The notes beneath the pieces were generated by a model. That model saw only the letters and a list, made by a program, of their open reading frames with translations. It made no database searches and had not been told where the DNA came from. From the NCBI GenBank assembly GCA_012727965.1, contig JAAYFZ010000140.1, positions 1 to 8,923 on the forward strand: a stretch of DNA of 8,923 nt. Reading direction: 5' to 3'. The position numbers and the translations under genes were made by a program. Shown here in pieces: positions 1-6,046 of this stretch (its first letter is position 1; each line of letters opens with the position of its first letter). The DNA comes from Clostridiaceae bacterium (lineage in GTDB: Bacteria; Bacillota; Clostridia; Saccharofermentanales; UBA5734).

Positions 1-369
1 ACACGTGACAGCATCAATTCCTATACACTGGATTGTCTGGCACAGACAGCTGCTGCTGCGGCACTTCGGGCAGGCGACTGGTTTGAGAAGACCAGACAGA
101 AGATCATAGCAACGCGTGAAAGGGTTCAGTCTGAGCTTAGTTCAATGGGTTTCATTGTTTTGCCGTCATCAGCCAATTTTGTTTTTGCTTCGCATCCTTC
201 ATATGATGCTGCTCAGCTAGCCTCATCGCTACGTTCAGCGGGATTACTGGTCAGACATTTTAAGATGGACAGAATAGATCAGTTCCTGCGTATAAGTATC
301 GGCACAGATGACGAAATGAATATACTGATTGACAGCCTTGCAGAAATCTTGGATTATAATAAAGTCTGA
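1..369 (+). CDS. hisC: Histidinol-phosphate aminotransferase, C-terminal part (5' end outside window)
   Basis: PLP-dependent aminotransferase that converts imidazole-acetol phosphate to histidinol phosphate using glutamate, in the cytoplasm. The window opens inside the gene: the frame is open from base 1 and gives 122 codons before TGA at 367-369. Visible family features are the RDSINSYTLD segment near the start, the small-domain strand GLLVRHF, whose Arg lies where the family binds the substrate's acidic group, and LRISIGTDDEMNIL close to the end. The PLP-binding Lys and the N-terminal two thirds lie upstream and cannot be checked. The following genes are hisB and other his genes, which favours HisC over related class I/II aminotransferases such as CobD. 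A 77-base gap precedes the hisB ribosome binding site region. No frameshift is seen in the visible part. Confidence 0.93.
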   Translation, partial: TRDSINSYTLDCLAQTAAAAALRAGDWFEKTRQKIIATRERVQSELSSMGFIVLPSSANFVFASHPSYDAAQLASSLRSAGLLVRHFKMDRIDQFLRISIGTDDEMNILIDSLAEILDYNKV

Positions 370-448
370 CAAGAACAGTAATGTAAGCCGGATATATATC
401 GCCGGTATGCTTCAGCATTGAGTATATAAAGCTACAACATGCTGTTAT

Positions 449-453
449 GGAGG
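449..453 (+). promoter_or_regulatory. Ribosome binding site that fixes the hisB start
   Basis: GGAGG lies 5 bases before ATG 459 and overlaps the alternative ATG at 447, which therefore cannot use it. This decides the start in favour of 459. Confidence 0.8.
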
Positions 454-458
454 TAGAG

Positions 459-1046
459 ATGAGACAGTCGAAACTTAGCCGCAAAACGCAGGAAACACAG
501 ATCGATATTGCACTTAAGCTGGATGGCCGCGGTGAAGCAGAGATATCAACCGGAATAGGATTTCTCGATCATATGCTTACTCTTTTTGCCAAACATTCCG
601 GGATAGATCTCAAAATCCAGTCAGAAGGCGATCTGGTTGTCGATGGACATCACACTGCAGAGGATACAGGAATAGTTCTCGGACAGGTAGTAGCACGTGC
701 TCTTGGAGATAAGAAGGGTATAGAACGTTATGGTCATGCGATTATACCAATGGATGAAGCACTGCTTGAGGCAGTGATTGATTTGTCTGGTCGCCCTTAT
801 ATTGTTTTTCATGCTGATTTTAATGCTCCGTTGGTGGGTGATTTTGATACACAGCTAACCGAGGAGTTCTTCCGTGCATTTGCCTTCAATGCAGGCATCA
901 CCTTGCACTTAAGCTGCCGCTATGGCAGAAATGATCATCATATAATAGAAGGTATGTTCAAGGCCTGCGCCAGAGCTCTGCGTCAGGCTATAAGAATCGA
1001 CCAGGCCAATGCAGACAGAATACCAAGCACAAAAGGTGTCCTATAA
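459..1046 (+). CDS. hisB: Imidazoleglycerol-phosphate dehydratase
   Basis: Dehydrates imidazole glycerol phosphate (IGP) to imidazole-acetol phosphate, using a manganese centre, in the cytoplasm. The 195-residue product matches the usual length of the monofunctional enzyme, with no histidinol-phosphatase domain. The paired metal-binding motifs are present: FLDHM (35-39) with HHTAED (64-69), and NDHHIIE (158-164), as expected from the internally duplicated fold. The C-terminal PSTKGVL is typical of the family. I chose ATG 459 because GGAGG at 449-453 sits 5 bases upstream; the in-frame ATG at 447 overlaps that ribosome binding site and would add four non-conserved residues. It follows hisC and precedes purC by 50 bases, so it is in mid-operon. 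Nothing in the protein looks damaged. Confidence 0.97.
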   Translation: MRQSKLSRKTQETQIDIALKLDGRGEAEISTGIGFLDHMLTLFAKHSGIDLKIQSEGDLVVDGHHTAEDTGIVLGQVVARALGDKKGIERYGHAIIPMDEALLEAVIDLSGRPYIVFHADFNAPLVGDFDTQLTEEFFRAFAFNAGITLHLSCRYGRNDHHIIEGMFKACARALRQAIRIDQANADRIPSTKGVL

Positions 1047-1096
1047 ATGAGATAAGCCTTAATCAAGGTTAATGTACCTACAGGGAGGATAATTAC

Positions 1097-1981
1097 ATGC
1101 TGCTAAACGATACCTCGTTTATAAAACTTCCGCTCTTCATCAAGGGCAAAGTCAGGGATGTCTATGATCTCGGAGAATCTCTCTTAATCGTAGTTACTGA
1201 CAGAATCTCGGCTTTTGACGTTGTTTTCGATGAGCTGATTCCTGACAAAGGAATTGTGCTTAACAGCATTGCTGCTTTTTGGTTTGATTATACGAAGTCA
1301 GTGGTTCCGAATCATGTTGTTTCGACAAATCCAGCTGAATATCCCCAGGGTCTGTCAGCATATGCTGAAGAGCTGGCTGGCCGCTCAATGCTGGTCAAAA
1401 AAATAGAAATGCTGCCAGCTGAATGTATTGTTCGCGGATACCTGGAGAGTTCAGCCCTCAAAGAGTACCAGCAGACAGGAACCGTCAGCGGCATCAAGCT
1501 TCCGGCAGGCTTACAGCAGGGGGATAAACTCCCGGAGCCTATGTTTACACCATCGACAAAAGCAGAGAGCGGGCATGATATCAATATTACATTCGATGAG
1601 CTTGTAGATATTATCGGCAGCAATATGGCTGTTCAGCTTAGAGATAAGAGTCTGGAGTTATACAGTTATGCGGCGAAATATGCTGAGAGTGTAGGCATTA
1701 TCCTTGCTGATACGAAATTTGAGTTCGGTATCAGTGATGGCAAATTAGTTGTTGCAGACGAAATATTTACTCCTGATTCCTCGCGATTCTGGGAAAAATC
1801 AGAATGGAAGCCAGGTCGTGCTCAGAAGAGCTTCGATAAGCAGTATCTGCGAGAATGGCTTGAGACACTTGACTGGGATAAAAATCCGCCGGCGCCTGCC
1901 CTGCCTCAGGACATCATTGAGAAGACTTCTGCTAAATATATAGAAGCTTATGAGAGACTAACAGGCAAGGCTCTAAAATGA
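1097..1981 (+). CDS. purC: Phosphoribosylaminoimidazole-succinocarboxamide (SAICAR) synthase
   Basis: Ligates aspartate to CAIR with ATP to give SAICAR in de novo purine synthesis, in the cytoplasm. The 294-residue protein is nearer the longer PurC form than the roughly 235-residue form common in Bacillus and E. coli. Visible motifs are the N-terminal GKVRDVYDLGE (17-27) and VVTDRISAFDVVF (32-44), the PAECIVRGYLESSALKEY signature region (107-124), FTPSTKAESGHD (150-161), LADTKFEFG (203-211) and DEIFTPDSSRFW (221-232). GGGAGGA at 1083-1089 precedes ATG 1097. The stop TGA at 1979-1981 overlaps the hisH start as ATGA, so the two are probably translationally coupled. Its place between hisB and hisH is unusual. 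SAICAR is converted by PurB to AICAR, the by-product HisHF also releases, so co-expression is metabolically sensible, but that link is inference. Confidence 0.97.
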   Translation: MLLNDTSFIKLPLFIKGKVRDVYDLGESLLIVVTDRISAFDVVFDELIPDKGIVLNSIAAFWFDYTKSVVPNHVVSTNPAEYPQGLSAYAEELAGRSMLVKKIEMLPAECIVRGYLESSALKEYQQTGTVSGIKLPAGLQQGDKLPEPMFTPSTKAESGHDINITFDELVDIIGSNMAVQLRDKSLELYSYAAKYAESVGIILADTKFEFGISDGKLVVADEIFTPDSSRFWEKSEWKPGRAQKSFDKQYLREWLETLDWDKNPPAPALPQDIIEKTSAKYIEAYERLTGKALK

Positions 1982-2580
1982 TCGCAATAGTAGACTATGA
2001 AATGGGCAATCTCGGCAGTGTAGCCAAGGCTCTGAAATGGCTGGGGGCGGATACAGTTATTAGTTCCGACCCTGCCGTTATTGATCAATCTGAAGCTGTA
2101 ATTTTGCCGGGTGTAGGCGCGATGGAATATGCTGTCACCCGACTTGAGGCATTAGGATTGGATCAGGCAGTACAACGTACTGTTGCTTCCGGTAAGCCTT
2201 TTCTCGGGATATGTCTGGGAATGCAGCTGATGTTTCAGTCTAGTGAAGAGGGCAGAGCCCGTGGCTTAGGTATTTTGCCCGGACATGTGAGGCGATTCGA
2301 ACAGAGTCCGGGATTGAAGATTCCGCACATGGGCTGGAATTGTCTTGATGAGGTGGATGACTCGCATCTGACCGCCGGAGAATACTATTATTTTGTTCAT
2401 TCCTACTATTGTGTACCGGATGATTTGGGTTTAACTGTTGCTAGAAGCAGTCATGGCAGCAGCTTCACTGCCGCTGTAAGACAAGATAATATTTTGCTTA
2501 CTCAGTTTCATCCTGAGAAAAGCGGTGATGCCGGTTTAAGATTGCTTAGATCCTGGCTGGATAAGGAGGCAAAACAATGA
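1978..2580 (+). CDS. hisH: Imidazole glycerol phosphate synthase, glutamine amidotransferase subunit
   Basis: Class I glutaminase that supplies ammonia to HisF through the synthase complex, so that PRFAR is split into IGP and AICAR. The 200-residue length is normal. The catalytic triad is visible: Cys79 in GICLGMQLM, with His178 and Glu180 in FHPEKSGD. Other family segments are DYEMGNLGSVAKAL (6-19), the oxyanion region PGVGAM (44-49) and PHMGWN (116-121). ATG overlaps the purC stop by four bases and the upstream ribosome binding site is weak, which points to translational coupling with purC. Its own stop overlaps the hisA start in the same ATGA arrangement. Its partner HisF is encoded two genes downstream, fused to HisI. 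Confidence 0.97.
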   Translation: MIAIVDYEMGNLGSVAKALKWLGADTVISSDPAVIDQSEAVILPGVGAMEYAVTRLEALGLDQAVQRTVASGKPFLGICLGMQLMFQSSEEGRARGLGILPGHVRRFEQSPGLKIPHMGWNCLDEVDDSHLTAGEYYYFVHSYYCVPDDLGLTVARSSHGSSFTAAVRQDNILLTQFHPEKSGDAGLRLLRSWLDKEAKQ

Positions 2581-3290
2581 TTATTTACCCCGCTATCGAT
2601 CTTCTGGGCGGACGCTGTGTCAGGCTGCGCCAGGGTGATTATAATCAGGTGACTGTTTACAATGATGACCCGCTTGACATGGCTGGGCAATTTGCCGAGG
2701 CAGGTGCCGGCTGGATTCATATAGTAGATTTGGACGCGGCCAGAACAGGTGCACCTGTTCATGCTGAGCTAATAAGAAATATCAAGCGTCAGACAGGAGT
2801 CAAGGTTCAGACCGGAGGCGGTATTCGCAATTTGCAGCACCTGACGCTATTAATTGAAAAATATGATATTGATCGTGCGGTTCTCGGAACTGCTGCTGTC
2901 CGTGACCGTGCTTTTACTGAACAGGCGCTCAAGTTATATGGACAGAATATAGCAATAGGTATTGATGCAAGAAACGGCGAAGTCAGTGTGTCCGGCTGGA
3001 CTGAAGGCAGCGGCATCAAGGCTGCCGAGCTGGCATGCCGGATGGCAGAGGCCGGTGCGACAACGATAATCTATACAGATATTGCCAGAGACGGTATGCT
3101 TACCGGCCCCGCTCTTGAGAAAACACAAGAATTGGTTCAGCTGACAGGAATCGATATCATAGCTTCCGGCGGAATCGGCAGTTATGAGGATATACAAGCA
3201 GTTGAAGGCACCGGCGCTGCCGGTGTGATCGTCGGTAAGGCGATATATGAAGGGAAGGTGAAGCTAGAGCAATGTTGGCAAAGAGGATAA
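2577..3290 (+). CDS. hisA: ProFAR isomerase (1-(5-phosphoribosyl)-5-[(5-phosphoribosylamino)methylideneamino] imidazole-4-carboxamide isomerase)
   Basis: Catalyses the Amadori rearrangement of ProFAR to PRFAR on a TIM barrel. The 237-residue protein has the catalytic aspartates expected for the family: Asp8 in YPAIDLLGG and Asp130 in IGIDARNGEVSVSGW. The two phosphate-binding regions are QTGGGIRN (78-85) and ASGGIGS (196-202), and YTDIARDGMLTG (166-177) is also conserved. AAGGAGG at 2563-2569, inside the end of hisH, lies 7 bases before the ATG. The start overlaps the hisH stop by four bases, and the 3' end overlaps hisF by 19 bases. I favour HisA over the homologous HisF because of the YPAIDLL start, the second aspartate context and the neighbour that is clearly HisF. 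The bifunctional PriA form of Actinobacteria is unlikely here. Confidence 0.97.
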   Translation: MIIYPAIDLLGGRCVRLRQGDYNQVTVYNDDPLDMAGQFAEAGAGWIHIVDLDAARTGAPVHAELIRNIKRQTGVKVQTGGGIRNLQHLTLLIEKYDIDRAVLGTAAVRDRAFTEQALKLYGQNIAIGIDARNGEVSVSGWTEGSGIKAAELACRMAEAGATTIIYTDIARDGMLTGPALEKTQELVQLTGIDIIASGGIGSYEDIQAVEGTGAAGVIVGKAIYEGKVKLEQCWQRG

Positions 3291-4411
3291 TACCATGTCT
3301 TGACGTGCGCGGCGGTCGTGTAGTCAAGGGGATTAATTTTGTAAATATCAGAGATGCTGGCGATCCTGTTGAGATAGCCAAGGCATATAACGCTTCAGGT
3401 GCAGACGAGCTGGTTTTTCTTGATATTTCCGCGACTCTTGAGGAACGCGGAACAATGATAGATGTTGTTCGTCAGGTAGCAGAGCAGGTGTTCATTCCTT
3501 TTACCGTTGGTGGAGGCATAAGAACGCTTGATGATATCAGGGCGATCCTGCAGGCCGGTGCTGACAAGGTTTCACTGAATTCGTCAGCTGTTGCCAGACC
3601 TGATCTCATAAGAGAAGCCTCTGAACGGTTTGGCAGCCAATGTATTGTTGTCGCGATCGATGTGCGTAAAGAGCCTGATGGTCGTTATGAAGTACTAGTT
3701 GCCGGCGGCACCAAAACCACAGGCCTTGAAGCTGTGGAATGGGCTAAGAGAGCAGCATCTCTCGGTGCTGGTGAGATCTTGTTGACGAGTATGGACAAGG
3801 ATGGCACAAAATCCGGCTATGACCTGGAGATAACCAGAATGATAGCAGATGCTGTCAGTGTTCCTGTCATCGCTTCAGGCGGCGCAGGCAGCTTGTCTGA
3901 TTTTTACGATGGGCTAACTGCAGGCGGTGCCGATGCAGCTTTGGCTGCCAGTTTATTTCATTTTGGCGAAATCAAGATAGACCAGCTTAAGGATTACCTG
4001 ACACTTCGTGGTCTTGCCATCAGGCAACCATCTGATCGTGAAGAGCAGCTTCTTGAACCTGTGAGTATTCCGCAGGTTTCATGGTCAGAGTTCAAAACTG
4101 ACAGTGATGGACTAGTCCCAGCGATCATAAGAGATCAAGAGACTGGTGAAATATTAATGATGGCATGGGTCAATGAACTGGCATGGCAGCAAACTTTGCA
4201 GACCGGTCTGATGCATTACTATAGCCGCAGCCGTAACCGCCAATGGCTTAAGGGTGAAACCTCAGGTCATTTCCAGCAAGTCAGATCTATTGCAGTGGAC
4301 TGTGATGCGGATACCCTATTGATAGATGTCTACCAAATCGGTCCCGCTTGCCATACAGGCAGCAGATCATGCTTTTATCGTCAGCTGAGTGATTTCGACA
4401 AAAAGGAATGA
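3272..4411 (+). CDS. hisF-hisI: Fused IGP synthase cyclase subunit (HisF) and phosphoribosyl-AMP cyclohydrolase (HisI)
   Basis: One 379-residue reading frame carries two complete enzymes. Residues 1 to about 252 are HisF, a TIM barrel that combines PRFAR with ammonia from HisH to give IGP and AICAR. Its catalytic Asp11 (PCLDVRGG) and Asp130 (VVAIDVRK), FTVGGGIR (77-84), LTSMDKDGTKSGYD (171-184) and ASGGAGS (201-207) are all present. A linker of about 20 residues leads to HisI (about 271-372), which opens the ring of PRAMP. Its LVPAII start, the SRNRQWLKGETSGH region (320-333), DCDAD (343-347) and the zinc cysteines 344, 360 and 367 (CHTGSRSC) are intact. The start overlaps hisA by 19 bases and has a GGGAAGG-like site upstream. 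I see no strong internal start for HisI. The usual HisI partner is HisE, encoded separately downstream. A lost stop by sequencing error is possible but nothing suggests it. Confidence 0.93.
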   Translation: MLAKRIIPCLDVRGGRVVKGINFVNIRDAGDPVEIAKAYNASGADELVFLDISATLEERGTMIDVVRQVAEQVFIPFTVGGGIRTLDDIRAILQAGADKVSLNSSAVARPDLIREASERFGSQCIVVAIDVRKEPDGRYEVLVAGGTKTTGLEAVEWAKRAASLGAGEILLTSMDKDGTKSGYDLEITRMIADAVSVPVIASGGAGSLSDFYDGLTAGGADAALAASLFHFGEIKIDQLKDYLTLRGLAIRQPSDREEQLLEPVSIPQVSWSEFKTDSDGLVPAIIRDQETGEILMMAWVNELAWQQTLQTGLMHYYSRSRNRQWLKGETSGHFQQVRSIAVDCDADTLLIDVYQIGPACHTGSRSCFYRQLSDFDKKE

Positions 4412-4429
4412 GTTTGAACTGCCAGCCTT

Positions 4430-4456
4430 TTGCCAGTTATATAAATCTGGTATTAT
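4430..4456 (+). promoter_or_regulatory. Weak candidate promoter upstream of hisE
   Basis: TTGCCA (4430-4435) is followed after 15 bases by TATTAT (4451-4456) preceded by TG one base away, an extended -10 form. The spacing is short, so this is weaker than the candidate at 4475-4504. Confidence 0.25.
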
Positions 4457-4498
4457 ATAGGGGTCGCCAACAGGTTGACAAAAATCTATTTACCAGAT
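4445..4498 (+). repeat. 8-base inverted repeat in the hisE upstream region
   Basis: ATCTGGTA (4445-4452) and TACCAGAT (4491-4498) are perfect inverted copies separated by 38 bases. They bracket the TTGACA at 4475-4480, and the right arm reaches the candidate -10. They could be operator half sites or arms of an RNA stem; the sequence does not decide. Confidence 0.4.
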
Positions 4499-4504
4499 CA
4501 TTAT
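4475..4504 (+). promoter_or_regulatory. Candidate sigma-70/sigma-A promoter for hisE
   Basis: A perfect TTGACA at 4475-4480 is followed 18 bases later by CATTAT (4499-4504), which matches the -10 consensus at four of six positions. Transcription would start near 4511, about 30 bases before hisE. This would let hisE be expressed apart from the rest of the histidine operon. Confidence 0.5.
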
Positions 4505-4521
4505 CGGCACTAGCCGGATAA
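4501..4521 (+). other. Small stem-loop before hisE
   Basis: TTATCGGC (4501-4508) pairs with GCCGGATAA (4513-4521) around a four-base loop, with one bulged G. No U tract follows, so it is not a terminator. It overlaps the candidate -10 and start region, and may be incidental. Confidence 0.35.
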
Positions 4522-4543
4522 ATAATATCGAGGGAGTTTTTTT

Positions 4544-4831
4544 ATGAGCAATATCGGGAAAATACTAGATGAGCTATATGATGTAGTTCTGGATAGACAG
4601 GCAAATCCCAAAGAGGGATCATATACCAACTATCTTCTTAACAAAGGAATTGATAAAATTTGCAAAAAAGTTGGTGAAGAGTCTGCCGAGGTCATCATTG
4701 CAGCGAAGAACAAATCGAGATCAGAGGTTATCTACGAAGCCTCTGATCTGCTCTATCATTTGAACGTTCTTTTGGTTGAGCAGGGAGTCACTCTTGATGA
4801 CATTTATGAGGAACTCAAAAAGAGAAGATAA
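4544..4831 (+). CDS. hisE: Phosphoribosyl-ATP pyrophosphatase
   Basis: Hydrolyses PRATP to PRAMP and pyrophosphate, the second step of histidine synthesis, in the cytoplasm. The 95-residue all-helical protein belongs to the MazG-like superfamily. The metal-binding pattern is visible: Glu45, Glu46 and Glu49 in KVGEESAEVIIAAK (42-55), and Glu65 and Asp68 in YEASDLLYH (64-72). The start is supported by GGGAG at 4532-4536, 7 bases before ATG; a run of seven T lies between them. It is separate from hisI, which is fused to hisF 132 bases upstream. It is the last gene of the histidine cluster in this window and is followed at once by a terminator that also contains the promoter of the ribosomal block. 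Confidence 0.95.
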   Translation: MSNIGKILDELYDVVLDRQANPKEGSYTNYLLNKGIDKICKKVGEESAEVIIAAKNKSRSEVIYEASDLLYHLNVLLVEQGVTLDDIYEELKKRR

Positions 4832-4834
4832 GGT

Positions 4835-4863
4835 TTGACAAAGCCCCTGGCCTGTGGTATCAT
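4835..4863 (+). promoter_or_regulatory. Strong promoter for the rpmG-secE-nusG-rplK block
   Basis: A perfect TTGACA (4835-4840), a 17-base spacer and TATCAT (4858-4863, five of six) begin four bases after the hisE stop codon. The predicted start is near 4870, giving a leader of about 80 bases before rpmG. No other comparable promoter was seen before rplK, so it probably serves most of the block. Confidence 0.8.
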
Positions 4864-4897
4864 TCGTTTGCTTGTCCACATCAGGGTCTTTTTTTTT
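4845..4897 (+). terminator. Intrinsic terminator of the histidine operon, overlapping the next promoter
   Basis: CCCTG (4845-4849) and TGTGG (4853-4857) pair with CCACA (4876-4880) and CAGGG (4882-4886), with a GCC/T internal loop and an 18-base terminal loop. The tail TCTTTTTTTTT runs from 4887 to 4897. The 5' arm occupies the spacer of the promoter at 4835-4863, so only transcripts coming from hisE contain the full stem. Confidence 0.65.
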
Positions 4898-4952
4898 GTG
4901 ACCAATTTGTGGAATTCGGTCCAGTAAAAGTTATTATGGAGGAGTGATACAA

Positions 4953-5117
4953 ATGGCAAAACCAGGAGCCCGTGATAAAATTACTCTGGCCTGCACAGTT
5001 TGCAAACAGCGTAATTATAACACTATGAAGAACAAGAAGAACGATCCTGATCGTCTTGAAATGAAGAAGTACTGCAGATTCTGCCGCAAACATACCGATC
5101 ATAGAGAGACGAAATAA
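4953..5117 (+). CDS. rpmG: 50S ribosomal protein L33
   Basis: Small protein of the large ribosomal subunit, 54 residues, basic throughout. It is the zinc-binding form: the paired motifs CTVC (Cys14, Cys17) and CRFC (Cys41, Cys44) are intact, with the typical N-terminal KITLACTVCKQRNY and the central NKKNDPDRLEMKKYC. GGAGGAG at 4938-4944 lies about 8-10 bases before ATG 4953. It is the first gene after the promoter at 4835 and is followed by secE after 33 bases, the usual rpmG-secE-nusG order of Bacillota and many other bacteria. Bacteria often hold a second cysteine-free L33 for zinc limitation; this copy would be the zinc-dependent one. Confidence 0.96.
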   Translation: MAKPGARDKITLACTVCKQRNYNTMKNKKNDPDRLEMKKYCRFCRKHTDHRETK

Positions 5118-5150
5118 GGCAGCTCTAGTATTGTTAAGGAAGGTTTGAAC

Positions 5151-5489
5151 ATGGCAGAAAAACAGATCAGCGAGAAGAGAGACAACAGGAAGAGTAAGCC
5201 TAAGATGAATGCTTTCCAGAAAATCGCTGCCTTTTTTGTTCGTACGGGCAAAGGGCTTAAGAGATTCTTCGGCAATCTTAGAGCAGAACTGAAGCGAGTT
5301 ATCTGGCCTGATAAGAAACGCCTTATCCAGAGTACAGCTACAGTTTTATTTATCTGCCTGGCCGCAGCGATCATACTGTTCGTAGTGGATACTGTTCTCA
5401 GCACCGTTTTAACTGGTGTTGGTTTCTATTCACCGCAGGCAGACAGGCCGGCTGTAACTGAAACAGTTGAAACAAGTGAAGGAGCCTGA
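5151..5489 (+). CDS. secE: Preprotein translocase subunit SecE
   Basis: Membrane subunit that clamps SecY in the SecYEG protein-export channel. The 112-residue product has a basic, charged N-terminal part (1-40), the conserved amphipathic segment with ELKRVIWPDKKRLIQST (46-62), and one hydrophobic membrane span at about 63-88. This is the short single-span form of most Bacteria rather than the three-span form of E. coli. I start at ATG 5151, 7 bases after AGG of the site at 5136-5143; an in-frame TTG at 5145 adds only two residues and is too close to that site. The polar, acidic tail after the span (about residues 93-112) is longer than in minimal SecE proteins. nusG starts three bases after the stop. 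Confidence 0.93.
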   Translation: MAEKQISEKRDNRKSKPKMNAFQKIAAFFVRTGKGLKRFFGNLRAELKRVIWPDKKRLIQSTATVLFICLAAAIILFVVDTVLSTVLTGVGFYSPQADRPAVTETVETSEGA

Positions 5490-5492
5490 TCA

Positions 5493-6029
5493 ATGGTAGA
5501 CCATAACCTGGAAGAAGCCAAGTGGTATGTAATACACACCTATTCTGGCTATGAGAACAAGGTGAAGGCTACATTGGAACGCCTTGTCGAGAATCGTGGT
5601 ATTCAGGATTATATTCAGGAGGTATCTGTACCTGTAGAGGAACAGATCGAGATCAAGGATGGTAAGAAGAAGACCATTCAGAGGAAGATCTATCCCGGAT
5701 ATGCGCTTGTTAAAATGATTCTGACAGACGAGATCTGGTACATTGTCCGCAATACCCGCGGAGTTACAGGGTTTGTCGGCCCTACCAGTTCTAAGCCGAC
5801 GCCGCTTACAGATGAAGAACTTATGATCATGGGTCTGGAGTCCAACTGGGAACCGGTTGTCGATTATGGCATCGGAGATTCAGTCAAGGTCATCAACGGA
5901 CCACTTGAGAGCTTCATCGGAACTGTTGAGGAGATCAACCTGGATAAGAAGAAGGTTAGAGTTCTTGTTTCCATGTTTGGTCGTGAGACACCAGTTGAAC
6001 TGGAGCTTACTCAGATACTGAGAATCTAA
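5493..6029 (+). CDS. nusG: Transcription termination/antitermination protein NusG
   Basis: Binds RNA polymerase and acts as a processivity, pausing and Rho-related factor, and can couple transcription to translation. The 178-residue protein has the two standard domains. The NGN domain spans about 9-115, with WYVIHTYSGYENKVK (11-25), RKIYPGYALVKM (64-75) and RNTRGVTGFVG (86-96). The C-terminal KOW domain spans about 125-178, with GDSVKVINGPLESFIGTV (128-145) and the VSMFGRETPVELE strand pair. AAGGAG at 5479-5484, inside the end of secE, lies 8 bases before ATG, and the spacing to secE is three bases, so the pair is cotranscribed and probably coupled. It has no inserted domain and is the housekeeping NusG rather than a specialised paralogue such as LoaP or RfaH. 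Confidence 0.97.
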   Translation: MVDHNLEEAKWYVIHTYSGYENKVKATLERLVENRGIQDYIQEVSVPVEEQIEIKDGKKKTIQRKIYPGYALVKMILTDEIWYIVRNTRGVTGFVGPTSSKPTPLTDEELMIMGLESNWEPVVDYGIGDSVKVINGPLESFIGTVEEINLDKKKVRVLVSMFGRETPVELELTQILRI

Positions 6030-6046
6030 GCTGCAGACAACAGAGG

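Noticed and set aside
388..405. CCGG-ATATATATCG-CCGG hairpin between hisC and hisB
   Set aside because: Only four base pairs with a ten-base loop; not credible as a stable element.
447..458. Upstream ATG at 447 as the hisB start
   Set aside because: It overlaps the GGAGG that serves ATG 459 and adds four residues not expected in HisB.
1312..1623. 103-codon open frame on the minus strand inside purC
   Set aside because: It lies opposite strongly conserved PurC motifs, has no ribosome binding site or recognisable domain, and is a shadow of the real gene.
4400..4420. Terminator just after hisF-hisI
   Set aside because: The inverted segments after the stop (AACTG/CAGTT at 4417-4438) are short and have no following U tract.
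5145..5150. TTG at 5145 as the secE start
   Set aside because: It lies one base after the ribosome binding site, too close for use; ATG 5151 has normal spacing.
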